This document shows, piece after piece, positions 1 through 14,072 of a DNA stretch of 64,000 nucleotides. The stretch's first letter is position 1. Every line of letters begins with the position of its first letter. Both the position numbers and the translations under genes were made by a program. The DNA is from Synchiropus splendidus (lineage: Eukaryota > Chordata > Actinopteri > Syngnathiformes > Callionymidae), in assembly GCF_027744825.2 (NCBI RefSeq), contig NC_071348.1, positions 20,493,563 through 20,557,562 on the forward strand. Direction: 5' to 3'. The notes under the pieces are model-generated. The model saw nothing but the letters and a program-made list of their open reading frames with translations, was not told where the DNA came from and made no database searches.

Positions 1-3000
1 AACTTTCGAAAAACACTTCAGACAGCTTAGATTTGATGTGCAACTACTAGAAAGACCCTTTCTGCTATAGTGGGAGGTTAAAATTTCATGTTCTGAAACT
101 TCCCTGAAAAGTTATGGGACAATGCACAAAAACGCTTTTCAGCCTGAGATAAGGTGGGTTTCGGAACGCCAAACATAAAAGTGTTTATAACTTTTGAAAA
201 ACACTTCAGACAGCTTAGATTTGATGTGCAACTTCTAGAAAGACCCTTTCAGCTATAGTGGGAGGTGAGAATTTCATTTTCTGAAGCTTCCCTGCAAAGT
301 TATGGTACAATGCGTAATACGCGTTTTCAGCCTGAGATAAGGTCGATTCCGGAACGCCAAACATAAAAATGATGATAGCTTTGGAAAAACACATCAGACA
401 GCTTAGGTTTGATGTGCAACTACTAGAAAGACCCCTTTTGCTATAGTGGGAGGTGAAAATTTCATGTTCTGAAGCTTCCCTGCAAAGTTATGCCACAATG
501 CAGGAAACGCGTTTTCAGCCTGAGATAAGGTCGATTCCGGAAGGCCAAACATAAAAATATTGATAACTTTGGAAAAACACTTCAGACAGCTTAGATTTGA
601 TGTGCAAGTAGGAGAAAGACCCTTTCTGCTATAGTGGGGTATGAAAATTTCATGTTCTGAAGCTTCCCTGCAAAGTTATGGCACAATGCGTAAAACGCGT
701 TTTGAGCCTGAGATAAGGTTAATTCCGGAACGCCAAACATAAAATTGTTGATAACTTTGGAAAAACACTTCAAACAGCTTAGATTTCACGAGAAAGTACT
801 AGAAAGACGCTTTCTGCTATAGTGGGAGGTGAAAATTTCATGTTCTGAAGCTTCCCTGCAAAGATATGGCACAATGGAGAAAACGCGTTTTCAGCCTGAG
901 ATAAGGTGGGTTCCGGAAAGCCAAACATAAGAATGTTGATAACTTTGGAAAAACACTTCAGACAGCTTAGATTTCACGAGAAAGTACTAGAAAGACGCTT
1001 TCTGCTATAGTGGGAGGTGAAGATTTCATGTTCTGAAGCTTCCCTGCAAAGTTATGTCACAATGCAGAAAACACGTTTTGAGAATGAGATAAGGTGGGTT
1101 CCAGAACGCCAAACATAAAAATGTTGATAACTTTGGAAAAACACTTCAGACAGCTTAGATTTGATGTGCAACTACTAGAAAGACTCTTTCTGCTATAGTG
1201 GGAGTTGAAAATTCGATGTTCTGAAGCTTCCCTGCAAAGCTATGGCACAATGCAGAAAACGCGTTCTCAGCCTGAGGTAAGGTGGGTGCCAGAACGCCAA
1301 ACATAAAAATGTTGATAACTTTGGAAAAACACTTCAGACAGCTTAGATTTGATGTGCAACTACTAGAAAGACCCTTTCTGCTACAGTGGGAGATGAAAAT
1401 TTCATGTTGTGAAGCTTCCATGCAAAGTTATGCCACAATGCAGGAAACGCGTTTTCAGCCTGAGATACGGTGGTTTCCCGAAGACCAAACATAAAAATGT
1501 TGATAACTTTGGAAAAACACTTCAGACAGCTTAGATTTGATGTGCAACTACTAGAAAGACCCTTTCTGCTCCAGTGGGATTTGAAAATTTCATGTTCTGA
1601 AGCTTTCCTGCAAAGTTATGGCACAATGCGTAAAACGCGTTGTCAGTCTGAGATAAGTTTGATTCCGGAACACCAATCATAAGAATGTTGATAACTTTGG
1701 AAAAACACTTCAGACAGCTTAGATTTGTTGTGCAACTACTAGAAAGACCCTTTCTGCTATAGTGGGATGTTAAAATTTCATGTTCTGAAGCTTCGTCCAA
1801 AGTTATGGCAAAATATGTAAAACGCGTTTTCAGCCTGAGATAAAGTGGGTTCCGGAACGCCAAACATAAAAATGTTGATAACTTTCGAAAAACACTTCAG
1901 ACCGCTTAGATTTGAAGTGCAACTACTAGAGAGACCCTTTCTGCTATAGCGGGAGGTGAAAATTTCATGTTCTGAAGCTTTATGCAAAGTTATGGCACAA
2001 TGCAAAAAACGCGTTTTCAGCCTGAGATAAGGTGGGTTCCAGAACGCCAAACATAAAAATGTTGATAACTTTGGAAAAACACTTCAGACATCTTAGATTT
2101 GATGTGCAACTACTAGAAAGACCCTTTCTGCTACAGTGGGAGGTGAAAATTTCATGTTCTGATGCATCCCTGCAAAGTTATGGTACAATGCAGAAAACGT
2201 GCGTTCAGCCTGAGATATGGTTGATTCCGGAAATTCAAACATAAAAATGTTAATAACTTTGGAAAGCCACTTCAGACAGCTTAGATTTCACGTGAAACTA
2301 CTAGCAAGATCCTTTCTGCTATAGTGGGATGTGAAAATTTCATGTTCTGAAGCTTCCCTGCAAATTTATGGCACAATGCAGAAAACGTGTTTTCAGACTG
2401 AGATAAGGTGGGTTCCAGAACGCCAAACATAAAAAAGTATATAACTTTGGAAAAACACTTCAGACAGCTTAGATTTGATGTGCAACTACTAGAAAGACCC
2501 TTTCTGCTATAGTGGGAGGTTAAAATTTCATGTTCTGAAGCTTCCCTGCTAAGTTATGGCACAATTCCGAAAACGCGTTTTCAGCCTGAGATAAGGTCGA
2601 TTCCGGAACGCCAAACATAAAAAAGTTGATAACTTTTGAAATACACTTCAGACAGCTTAGATTTGATGTGCAACTATTAGAAAGACCCTTTCTGCTATAG
2701 TGGCATGTGAAAACTTCATGTTCTGAAGCTTTATGCAAATTTATGGCACAATGCGTAAAACGCGTTTTTAGCCTGAGACAAGGTCGATTCCGGAACGTCA
2801 AACATTAAAATGTTGGTAACTTAGGAAAAACACTTCAGACAGCTTTGATTTGATGTACAAGTACTAGAAAGACCCATTCTGCAATAGAGGGAGGTGAAAA
2901 TTTCATGTTCTGAAGCGTCCCTGCAAAGTTATGGCACAATGCAGAAAACACGTTTTCAGCCAGAGATAAAGTCGATTCCGGAACGCTAAACATAAAAATG

Positions 3001-6000
3001 TTGATAACTATCGAAAAACACTTCAGACAGCTTAGATTTGATGTGCAACTACTAGAAAGAACCTTTCTGCTATAGTGGGACCTGAAAATTTCATGTTCTG
3101 AAGCTTCCCATGGAAAGTTATGGGATAATGCAGAAAACGCATTTTCATCCTGAGATAAGTTTGATTCCGGAACACCAAACATAAGAATGTTGATAACTTT
3201 GGAAAAACACTTCAGACAGCTTAGATTTGATGTGCAACTACTAGAAAGACCCTTTCTGCTATAGTGGGATGTTAAAATTTCATGTTCTGAAGCTTCCTCC
3301 AAAGTTATGGCAAAATATGTAAAACGAGTTTTCAGCCTGAGATAAACTGGGTTCCGGAACGCCAAACATAAAAATGTTGATAACTTTCGAAAAACACTTC
3401 AGACCGCTTAGATTTGAAGTGCAACTACCAGAAAGACCCTTTCTGCTATAGTGGGGGGTGAAAATGTCATGTTCTGAAGCTCCCCTGAAAAGTTATGGCA
3501 CAATGCAGAAAAAGTGTTTTCTGCCTGAGATAAGGTGGGTTCCGGAACGCCAAACATAAAAATATAGACAACTTTGGAAAAACACTTCAGACAGCTTAGA
3601 TTTGATGTGCAACTACGAGAAAGACCCTTTGTGCTATAGTGGGATGTGAAAATGTAATGTTCTGAAGCTTTATGCAAAGTTATCGCACAATGCGTAAAAC
3701 CCGTTTTCAGCCTGTGATAAGGTCGATTCCGGAACGCCAAACATAAAAATGTTGATAGCTTTGGAAAAACACTTAAGACAGCTTAGATTTGATGTGCAAC
3801 TAATAGAAAGACCCTTTCTGCTATAGTGGGAGATGAAAATTTCATGTTCTGAAGCTTCCCTGCAAAGTTATGGCACAATGCAGAAAACGCGTTATCAGCC
3901 TGAGATAAGGTCGATTCCGGAACGCCAAACATAAAAATGTTGATAACTTTGGAAAAACACTTAAGACAGCTTAGATTTGATGTGCAACTACGATAAAGAC
4001 CCATTCTGCTAAAGTGGGAGTTGAAAATTTCGTGTTCTGAAGCTTCCCTGCAAAGTTATGGCACATTGTAGAAAACGCGTTTTCAGCCTGAGATAAGGTC
4101 GATTCTGGAACGCCAAACATAAAAATGTTGAAAACTTTCAAAAAACACTTCAGACAGCTTAGATTTGATGTGCAAGTACGAGAAAGAACCTTTCTGCTAT
4201 AATGGGAATTGAAAATTTCATGTTGTGAAGCTTTCCTCCAAAGTTATGGCACAATACAGAAAACGCGCTCACAGCCTGAGATAAGGAGGGATCCGGAACG
4301 CCAAACTTAAAAATGTTGATAACTTTGGAAGAACACTTCAGACAGCTTAGATTTGATGTGCAACTACTAGAAAGACCCTTTCTGCTACAGTGGGAGGTGA
4401 AAATTTCATGTTCTGAAGCTTCCCTGCAAAGTTATGCCACAATGCAGGAAACGCGTTTTCAGCCTGAGATAAGGTCGATTCCGGAACGCCAAACATAAAA
4501 ATATTGATAACTTTGGAAAAACACTTCAGACAGCTTATATTTGATGTGCAACTACTAGAAAGACCATTTCTGCTATAGTGGGAGTTAACAATTTAATGTT
4601 CTGAAGCTTACCTGCAAAGTTATGGCACAATGCGTAAAACGCGTTTTCAGCCTGAGATAAGGTTGATTCCGGAACACCAAACATAAGAATGTTGATAACG
4701 TTGGAAAAACACTTCAGACAGCTTAGATTTGATGTGCAACTACTAGAAAGACCCTTTCTGCTATAGTGGGATGTTAAAATTTCATGTTCTGAAGCTTCGC
4801 TGCAAAGATTTGGCACAATGCAGAAAACGCGTTTTCAGCCTGAGATGAGGTTGATTTCAGAACTCCAAACATAAAAATGTTGATAACTTTGGAAAAACAC
4901 TTCAGACAGCTTAGATTTGATGTGCAACTACTAGAAAGACCCATTCTGCTATAGTGGGAGGTTAAAATTTCATGTTCTGAAGCTTCCCTGCAAAGTTATG
5001 GCACAATGCAGAAAACGCGTTTTCAGCCTGAGATAAGGTGGGTTCTGGAACGCCAAACATAAAAATGTTGATAACTTTGGAAAAACACTTCAGACAGCTT
5101 AGATTTGATGTGCAACTACTAGAAAGACCCTTTCTGCTATAGTGGGAGGTGAAAATTTCATATTCTGCAGCTTTCCTGCAAAGTTATGGCACATTGCAGA
5201 AAACGCGTTTTCAGCCTGAGATAAGGTCGAATCAGGAACGCCAAACATAAAAATGCTGAAAACTTTCGAAAACCACTTCAGACAGCTTAGATTTGATGGG
5301 CAAGTACTAGAAAGACCTTTTCTGCTATAGTGGGATTTGAAAATTTCATCTTCTGAAGCTTCCCTGCAAAGTTATGGCACTATGCAAAAAACGCGTTTTC
5401 AGCCAGAGATAAGGTCGATTCTGGAATGCCAAACATAAAAATGTTGATAACTTTGGAAAAACACTTCAGACAACTTAGATTTGATGTGCAACTACTAGAA
5501 AGACCCTTTCTGCTATAGTGGGAGGTGAAAATATCATGTTCTGAAGCTTCCCTGCAAAGTTATGGCCCAATGCAGAAAATGCGTTTTCAGCCTGAGATAA
5601 GGTTCATTCCGGAACGCCAAACATAAGAATGTTGATAACTTTGTAAAAACACTTCAGACAGGTTAGATTTGATGTGTAACTACTAGAAAGACCCTTTCTG
5701 CTATAGTGTCAGGTTAAAATTTCATGTTCTGAAGCTTCCCTCCAAAGTTATGGCACAATGCAAAAAACGCGTTTACAGCCTGAGATAAGGTGGGTTCCGG
5801 AACGTCAAACATTAAAAGTGTTGATAACTTTGGAAAAACACTTCAAACAGCTTCGATTTGACGTGCAACTACTAGAAAGACCCTTTCTGCTATAGTGGGA
5901 CGTGAAAATTTCATGTTCTGAAGCTTCCCTGCAAAGTTATGTCACAATGCAGAAAACGCGTTTTCAGCCTCACATAAGGTCAATTCCGATACGCCAAACA

Positions 6001-8261
6001 TAAAAATGTTGATAACTTTGGACAAACACTTCAGACAGCTTAGATTAGATGTGCAACTACGAGAAAGACCCTTTCTGCTATAGTGGGAAATGAACATTTC
6101 ATGATCTGAAGCTTTCCTGCATAGTTATGTCACAATGCAGAAAACGCGTTTTCAGCCTGAGATAAGGTCGATTCAGGAACACCAAACATAAAAATCTTGA
6201 TAACTTTCGAAAAACACTTCAGACAGCTTAGATTTGATGTGCAACTACGAGAAAGACCCTTTCCGCTATAGTGGGAGGTGAAAATTTCATGTTCTGAAGC
6301 TTCGCTGCAAAGTTATGGCACAATGCGTAAAATTCGTTTTCAGCCTGAGATGAGGTTGATTTCAGAACGCCAAACATAAAAATCTTGATAACTTTGGAAA
6401 AACACTTCAGACAGCTTAGATTTGATGTGCAACTACTAGAAAGACCCTTTCTGCTATAGTGGGAGGTCAAAATTTCATGTTCTGAAGCTTCCCTGCAAAG
6501 TTGTGGCACAATGCAGAAAACGCATTTTCAGCCTGAGAAAAGGTGGGTTCCGGACCGCCAAACATAAATATGTTGATAACTTTGGAAAAACACTTCAGAC
6601 AGCTTAGATTTGATGTGCAACTACTAGAGAGACCCTTTATGCTATAGTGGGAGGTGAAAATTTCATGTTCTGAAGCTTCCCTGCAAAGTTATGCCACAAT
6701 GCAGAAAACACGTTTTCAGCCTGAGATAAGGTGGGTTCCGGAACGCCAAACAAAAAAATATGATAACTTTGGAAAAACACTTCAGACAGCTTAGATTTGA
6801 TGTGCAACTACTAGAAAGACCCTTTCTGCTACAGTGGGAGGAGAAAATTTCATGTTCTGAAGCTTCCGTGCAAAGTTATGGCACAATGCAGAAAAAGCGT
6901 TTTCAGCCTGAGATAAGCTTGATTCCGGAACGCCAAACAAAAAAATATGATAACTTTGGAAAAACACTTCAGACAGCTTAGATTTGATGTGCAACTACTA
7001 GAGAGATCCTTTCTGCTACAGTGGGAGGTGAAAATTTAATGTTCTGAAGCTTCCCTGCAAAGTTATGGCACAATGCAGAAAAGGCGTTTTCAGCCTAAGA
7101 TAAGCTTGATTCCGGAACGCCAAACATAAAAGTGTTGATAACTTTGGAAAAACACTTCAGACAGCTTAGATTTGATGTGCAACTACTAGAAAGACACTTT
7201 CTGCTATAGTGGGAGGTGAACATTTCATGTTCTGAAGCTTCCCTGCAAAGTTTTGGCACAATGCGTAAAGCGCGTTTTCAGACTGAGATAAGGTCGATTC
7301 CGGAACGCCAAACATAAAAATGTTGATAACTTTGGAAAAACACTTCAGACAGCTTAGATTTGATGTGCAACTACCAGAAAGACCCTTTCTGCTATAGTGG
7401 GATGTGAACATTTCATGTTATGAAGCTTCTCGGCAAAGTTATGGCACAATGCAGACAACGCGTTTTCAGCCTGAGATAAGGTCGATTCTGGAACGCCAAA
7501 CATAAAAATGTTGGTAACTTTCGAAAAACACTTCAGACAGCTTAGATTTGATGTGCAACTACTAGAAAGACCCTTTCTGCTATAGTGGGAGGTGAACATT
7601 TCATGTCCTGAAGCTTCCCTGCTAAGTTATGGCACAATGCAGAAAACGCGTTTTCAGCTTGAGATACGGTCGATTCCGGAACGCCAAACATAAAAATGTT
7701 GATAACTTTGGAAAAACACTTCAGACAGCTTAGATTTGATGTGCAACTACTAGAAAGACTCTTTCGGCTATTGTGGGAGGTGAAAATTTCATGTCTTGAA
7801 GCTTCCCTGCAAAGTTATGGCACAATGCAGAAAACGCGTGTTCAGCCTGAGATAAGGTGGGTTCCGGAACGCCAAACGTAAAAATGTTGATAACTTTGGA
7901 AAAACATTTCAGACAGTTTAGATTTGATGTGCAACTACTAGAAAGACCCTTTCTGTTATAGTGGGACTTGAACAATTCATGTTCTGAAAATTCCCTGCAA
8001 AGTTATGGCACAATGAAGAAAACGCGTACTCAGCCTGAGATAAGATCGATTTCGGAACGCCAAACATAAAAATGTTTATAACTTTCGAAAAACACTTCGG
8101 ACAGCTTAGATTTGTTGTGCAACTACTAGAAAGACCCTTTCTGCTATAGTGGGAGGTGAAAATTTCATGTTCTGAAGCTTCCCTCCAAAATTATGGCACA
8201 ATGCAGAAAACGCGTTTTCAGACTGAGATAAGGTGGGTTCCGGAACGCCAAACATAAAAAT

Positions 8262-8637
8262 GTTGATAACTTTGGAAAAACACTTCAGACAGCTTAGATT
8301 TGATGTACAACTACTAGAAAGACCCTTTCTGCTATAGTGGGATATGAAAATTTCATGTTCTGAAGCTTCCCTGCAAAGATATGGCAGAATGCGTAAATCG
8401 TGTTTTCAGCCTGAGATGAGGTCGATTCCGGAACGCCAAACATAAAAGTGTTGATAACTTTGGAAAAACACTTCAAACAGCTTCGATTTGATGTGCAACT
8501 ACGAGAAAGACCCTTTCTGCTGTAGTGGGACGTGAAAATTTCATGTTCTGAAGCTTCCCTGCAAAGTTATGTCACAATGCAGAAAACGCGTTTTCAGCCT
8601 CACATAAGGTCAATTCCGATACGCCAAACATAAAAGT
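8262..8637 (+). repeat. Marker dimer cassette, copy 1
   Basis: Two adjacent monomers with rare variants. The first has GGGATATGAAAATTTC and GGCAGAATGCGTAAATCG. The second has CAAACAGCTTCGATTTG, ATGTCACAATG, CTCACATAAGG and GATACGCC. The pair recurs at 10517-10892, and its first monomer again at 14073-14260, showing local copying of a dimer in the diverged flank. Confidence 0.75.
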
Positions 8638-10516
8638 GTTGATAACTTTGGAAAAACACTTCAGACAGCTTAGATTTGATGTGCAACTACTAGAAAGACC
8701 CTTTCTGCTATAGTGGAAGGTGAAAATTTCATATTCTGCAGCTTTCCTGCAAAGTTATGGCACAATGCAGAAAACGCGTATTCAGCCTGAGATAAGATCG
8801 ATTTCGGAACGCCAAACATAAAAATGTTTATAACTTTCGAAAAACACTTCGGACAGCTTAGATTTGTTGTGCAACTACTAGAAAGACCCTTTCTGCTATA
8901 GTGGGAGGTGAAAATTTCATGTTCTGCAGTTTTCCTGCAAAGTGATGGCAAAATGCAGAAAATGCGTTTTCAGCGTGAGATAAGGTTGATTCCGGAACGC
9001 CAAACATAAAAATGTTGTGAACTTTGTAAAAACAGTTCAGACAGCTTAGATTTGATGTGCAACTACTACAAAGACCCTTTCTGCTATAGTGGGACGTGAA
9101 AATTTAATGTTCTGAAGCTTCCCTGCAAAGTTATGTCACAATGCAGAAAACGCGTTTTCAGTCTCACATAAGGTCAATTCCGATACGCCAAACATAAAAA
9201 CGTTGATAACTTCGGATAAACACTTCAGACAGCTTAGATTTAATGTGCAACTACTAGAAAGACCCTTTCTGCTATAGTGGGAGGTGAAAATTTCATGTTC
9301 TGAAGCTTTCCTGCAAAGTTATGGCACAATGCAGGAAACACATTTTCAGCCTGAGAAAAAGTGGGTTCCGGACCGCCAAACATAAATATGTTGATAACTT
9401 TGGAAAATCACTTCAGACAACTTAGATTTGATGTGCAACTACTAGAAAGACCATTTCTGCTATAGTGGAAGGTGAAAATTTCATATTCTGCAGCTTTCCT
9501 GCAAAGTTATGGCACAATGCAGAAAACGCGTTTTCAGCCTGAGATAAGGTCGATTCAGGAACACCAAACATAAAAATGTTTATAACTTTGGAAAAACACT
9601 TCAAACAGCTCATATTTGACGTGCAACTACTAGAAAGACCCTTTCTGCTACAGTGGGAGATGAAAATTTCATGTTCTGAAAATTCCCTGCAAAGTTATGG
9701 CACAATGAAGAAAACGCGTATTCAGCCTGAGATAAGATCAATTTCGGAACGCCAAACATAAAAGTGTTTATAACTTTGGAAAAACACTTCAGACAGCTTA
9801 GATTTGATGTGCAACTACTGGAAAGACCCTTTCTGCTATAGTGGGAGTTGAAAATTTCATGTTCTGAACCTTCCCTGCAAAGTTATGGCACATTGTAGAA
9901 AACGCGTTTTCAGCCTGACATAAGGTCGATTCAGGAACGCCAAACATAAAAATGTTGAAAACTTTCGAAAAACACTTCAGACAGCTTAGATTTGATGTGC
10001 AAGTACTAGAAAGACCTTTTCTACTATAGTGGGATTTGAAAATGTCATGTTCTGAAGCTTTCCTCCAAAGGTATTGCACAATGCAGAAAACGCGTTTTTA
10101 GCCTGAGATAAGCTCGATTCCGGAACGCCAAACATAAAAATGTTGATAACTTTGCAAAAAAACTTCAGACAGCTTAGATTTGATATGGAACTACTAGAAA
10201 GACCCTTTCTGCTATAGTGGGATGTGAAAATTTCATGTTCTGAAGCTTCCCTGCAAAGTTATGGCACAATGCAGAAAACGCGTTTTCAGCCTGAGATAGG
10301 TCGATTCCGGAACACCAAACATAAAAAAGTTGATAACTTTGGAAAAACATTTCAGACAGATTAGATTTGATGTGAAACTACTAGAAAAACCCTTTCTGCT
10401 ATAGTGGGAGGTGAAAATTTCATGTTCTGAAGCTTCCCTGCAAAGTTATGGCACAATGCGTAAAACGCGTTTTCAGCCTGAGATGAGGTTGATTTCAGAA
10501 CTCCAAACATAAAAAA

Positions 10517-10892
10517 GTTGATAACTTTGGAAAAACACTTCAGACAGCTTAGATTTGATGTGCAACTGCTAGAAAGACCCTTTCTGCTATAGTGGGATAT
10601 GAAAATTTCATGTTCTGAAGCTTCCCTGCAAAGTCATGGCAGAATGCGTAAATCGTGTTTTCAGCCTGAGAAAAGGTCGATTCCGGAACGCCAAACATAA
10701 AAGTGTTGATAACTTCGGAAAAACACTTCAAACAGCTTCGATTTGATGTGGAACTACTAGAAAGACCCTTTCTGCTATAATGGGACGTGAAAATTTCATG
10801 TTCTGAAGCTTCCCTGCAAAGTTATCTCACAATGCAGAAAAACGCGTTTCAGCCTCACATAAGGTCAATTCTGATACGCCAAACATAAAAAT
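10517..10892 (+). repeat. Marker dimer cassette, copy 2
   Basis: It shares GGGATATGAAAATTTC, GGCAGAATGCGTAAATCG, CAAACAGCTTCGATTTG and CTCACATAAGG with 8262-8637, with a few private changes (GTCATGGCAG, ATCTCACAATG, GTGGAACTAC). It lies 2255 bp, about 12 monomers, downstream of copy 1. Confidence 0.75.
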
Positions 10893-11267
10893 GTTGATAA
10901 CTTCGGAAAAACGCTTCAGACAGCTTAGATTTGATGTGCAAGTACTAGAAAGACCCTTTCTGCCATTGTGGGATGTGAAAATTTCATGTTCTGAAGCTTC
11001 CGTGCAAAGTTATGGCACAATGCAGAAACCGCGTTTTCAGCTAGAGATAAGGTCGATTCTGAAATGCCAAACATAAAAATGTTGATAACTTTGGAAAAAC
11101 ACTTCAGACAGCTTAGATTTGATGTGCAACTACTAGAAAGATCGTTTCTGCTACAGTGGGAGGTGAAAATTTCATGTTCTGAAACTTCCCTGCAAAGTTA
11201 TGGCACAATGCAGAAAACGCGTTTTCAGCATGAGACAAGGTCAATTCCGGAACGCGAAACATAAAAA

Positions 11268-11448
11268 TATGATAACTTTGGAAAAACACTTCAGACAGCT
11301 AAGATTTGATGTGCAACTACCAGAAAGACCCTTTCTGCTTTCGTGGGAGGTGGAAATTTCATGTTCTGAAACTTCCCTGCAAAGTTATGGCACAATGCAG
11401 AAAAGGCGTTTTCAATACGGTGCGATCCGGAAGGCCGAACATAAAAAT
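11268..11448 (+). repeat. Shortened 181-bp monomer
   Basis: The anchor-to-anchor distance is 181 bp. The part after the CGTTTTCA motif reads AATACGGTGCGATCCGG, so seven bases of the GCCTGAGATAAGG segment are missing. The same deletion, with the same GTGCGATCC sequence, occurs at 12764-12944, so the two probably descend from one event and were copied. Confidence 0.8.
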
Positions 11449-12199
11449 GTTGATAACTTTCGAAAAACACTTCAGACAGCTTGGATTTGTTGTGCAACTA
11501 CTAGAAAGACCCTTTCTGCTAAAGTGGGAGATAAAAATTTCGTGTTCTGAAGCTTCCCTGCAAAGTGATGGCACAATGCAGAAAACGCGTTTTCAGCCTG
11601 AGATAAGGTGGGTTCCGAAACGCCAAACATAAAAATGTTGATAACTTTGGAAAAACACTTTCGACAGCTTAGATTTGATGTGCAACTACTAGAAAGACCC
11701 TTTCTGCTATAGTGGGAGGTGAAAATTTCATGTTCTGAAGCTTCCCTGCAAAGTTATGGCACAATGCAGGAAATGCGTTTTCAGCCTGAGATAAGGGCGA
11801 TTCAGGAACGCCAAATATAAAATAATGAAAACTTTCGAAAAACACTTCAGACAGCTTAGATTTGATTTGCAAGTAGGAGAAAGACCCTTTCTGCTTCAGT
11901 GGGAATTGAAAATTTCATGTTCTGAAGCTTTCCTGCAAAGTTATGGCACAATGCAGAAAACGCGTTTTAAGCCTGAGATAAGGTCGATTCCGGAATGCCA
12001 AACATGAAAATGTTGATAACTTTGGAAAAACACTTCAAACACCTTAGATTTGATGTGCAACTACTAGAAAGACCCTTTCTGCTAAAGTGGAATGTGAAAA
12101 TTTCATGTTCTGAAGCTTCCCTGCAAAGTTATGGCACATTGCAGAAAACGCGTTTTCAGCCTGAGATAAGGCTGATTCCGGAGCGCCAAACATAAAAAT

Positions 12200-13508
12200 G
12201 TTGATAACTTTCGAAATACACTTCAGACAGCTTAGATTTGTTGTGCAACTACTAGAAATACCCTTTCTGCTATATTGAGAGGTGAAAATTTCATATTCTG
12301 CAGCTTTCCTGCAAAGTGATGGCACAATGCAGAAAACGCTTTTTCAGCCTGAGATAAGGTTCATTCCGGAGCGCCAAACATAAGAATGTTGATAACTTTG
12401 GATAAACACTTCAGACAGCTTTGATTTGATGTGCAACTACTAGAAAGACCCTTTCTGCTTTAGTGGAAGGTGAAAATTTCATGTTCTGATGCTTCCCTGC
12501 AAAGTTATTGCACAATGCGTAAAACGCTTTTTCAGCCTGAGATAAGGTCGATTCCGGAACGACAAACATAACAGTGTTGATAACTTTGAAAAAACACTTC
12601 AGACAGCTTAGATTTCCTGTGCAACTACTAGAAAGACCCTTTCTGCTATAGTGGGATGTGAAAATGTCATGTTCTGAAACTTCCCTGCAAAGTTATGGCA
12701 CAAGGCAGAAAACGCGTTTTCAGCCTGAGATAAGGTGGGTTCCGGAACGCCAAACAAAAAAATGTTGATAACTTTCGAAAAACACATCAGACATCTTAGA
12801 TTTGATGTGCAACTACTAGAGAGACCCTTTCTGCTATAGTGGGATGTGAAAATTTCATGTTCTGAAGCTTCCCTGCAAAGTTATGGCACAATGCAGAAAA
12901 TGCGTTTTCAATAAGGTGCGATCCGGAACGCCAAACATAAAAATGTTGATAACTTTCGAAATACACTTCAGACAGCTTAGATTTGTTGTGCAACTACTAG
13001 AAATACCCTTTCTGCTATAGTGAGAGGTGAAAATTTCATATTCTGCAGCTTTCCTGCAAAGTGATGGCACATTGCTAAAAACGCGTTTTCAGCCTGAGAT
13101 AAGGTTGATTCCGGAACGCCAAACATAAAAATGTTGATAACTTTGGAAAAACACTTCAGACAGCTTTGATTTGATGAGCAACTACTAGAAAGACCCTTTC
13201 TGCTATAGCGGGAGGTGAAAATTTCATGTTCTGAAGCTTCCCTCCAAAATTATGGCACAATGCGTAAATCGCGTTTTCAGCCTGAGATAAGGTCGATTCC
13301 GGAACGCCAAACATAAAAATGTTGATATCTTTGGAAAAACACTTCAAACAGCTTAGATTTCCTGTGCAACTACAAGAAAGACCCTTTCTGCTATAGTGGG
13401 ATGTGAAAATGTCATGTTCTGAAGCTTCCCTGCAAAGTTATGGCACAAGGCAGAAAACGCGTTTTCAGCTTGAGATAAGGTGGGTTCCGGAACGCCAAAC
13501 ATAAAAAT
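12200..13508 (+). repeat. 7-monomer block of 1309 bp (first recognisable HOR)
   Basis: Seven monomers, one of them the short 181-bp form at 12764-12944. The block opens with a monomer marked by CGAAATACAC, GATTTGTTGTGC, AGAAATACCC, GTGAGAGG and ATTCTGCAGCTTTCC, followed by one with TTGGATAAACAC, CAGCTTTGATTTG and AGTGGAAGG. Both return in the same order 1309 bp later at 13509. A related opening monomer also sits inside the block at 12945, and GATTTCCTGTGC with ACAAGGCAG occurs at 12576 and 13321, which hints at a shorter inner duplication. Confidence 0.75.
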
Positions 13509-13884
13509 GTTGATAACTTTCGAAATACACTTCAGACAGCTTAGATTTGTTGTGCAACTACTAGAAATACCCTTTCTGCTATAGTGAGAGGTGAAAATTT
13601 CATATTCTGCAGCTTTCCTGCAAAGTGATTGCACAATGCAGAAAACGCTTTTTCAGCCTGAGATAAGGTTGATTCCGGAGCGCCAAACATAAGAATGTTG
13701 ATAACTTTGGATAAACACTTCAGACAGCTTTGATTTGATGTGCAACTACTAGAAAGACCCTTTCTGCTATAGTGGAAGGTGAAAATTTCATGTTCTGAAG
13801 CTTCCCTGCAAAGTTATTGCACAATGCGTAAAACGCTTTTTCAGCCTGAGGTAAGGTCGATTCCGGAACGACAAACATAAAAAT
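13509..13884 (+). repeat. Partial second copy of the 7-monomer block
   Basis: These two monomers match 12200-12575 at a shift of 1309 bp, including CGAAATACAC, AGAAATACCC, ATTCTGCAGCTTTCC and the rare GACAAACATAA ending. Resemblance fades after this point. Confidence 0.75.
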
Positions 13885-14072
13885 GTTGATAACTTTCGAA
13901 AAACACTTCAGACAGCTTAGATTTGATGAGCAAGTCGGAGAAAGACCATTTCTGCTTTAGTGGGATATGAAAATTTCATGTTCTGAAGATTCCCTGCAAA
14001 GTTATGGCACAATGCAGAAAACGCGTTTTCAGCCTGTGATAAGGTCGATTCCGAAACGCCAAAACTAAAAAT

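Larger units (their letters stand above)
1..12199 (+). repeat. Diverged monomers without contiguous higher-order repeat
   Basis: About 65 monomers, each differing from its neighbours at many positions. Length slips are frequent: units of 187 bp begin at 1687, 1874, 2625, 3189, 3564, 6572, 6759, 10142, 11081 and 11637, units of 189 bp at 3000 and 5631, and a 181-bp unit at 11268. Several slips lie in the CTTCCCTGCAAAG segment, read as CTTTATGCAAAG or CTTCCTCCAAAG. Weak long-range echoes exist: the monomer at 1687-1873 resembles the one at 3189-3375 (eight monomers apart, both with AAAATATGTAAAACG), and 5820-6007 resembles 8450-8637. No block of several monomers repeats cleanly. In known satellites such monomeric, diverged DNA typically lies at the edge of an array; that reading is inference. 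Confidence 0.85.

Noticed and set aside
2835..3365. 176-codon open frame on the minus strand, the longest in the window
   Set aside because: It runs across about three satellite monomers, and because 188 is not divisible by 3 it reads each monomer in a different frame. Its content is just the translated repeat. There is no ribosomal context, splice context or independent conservation.
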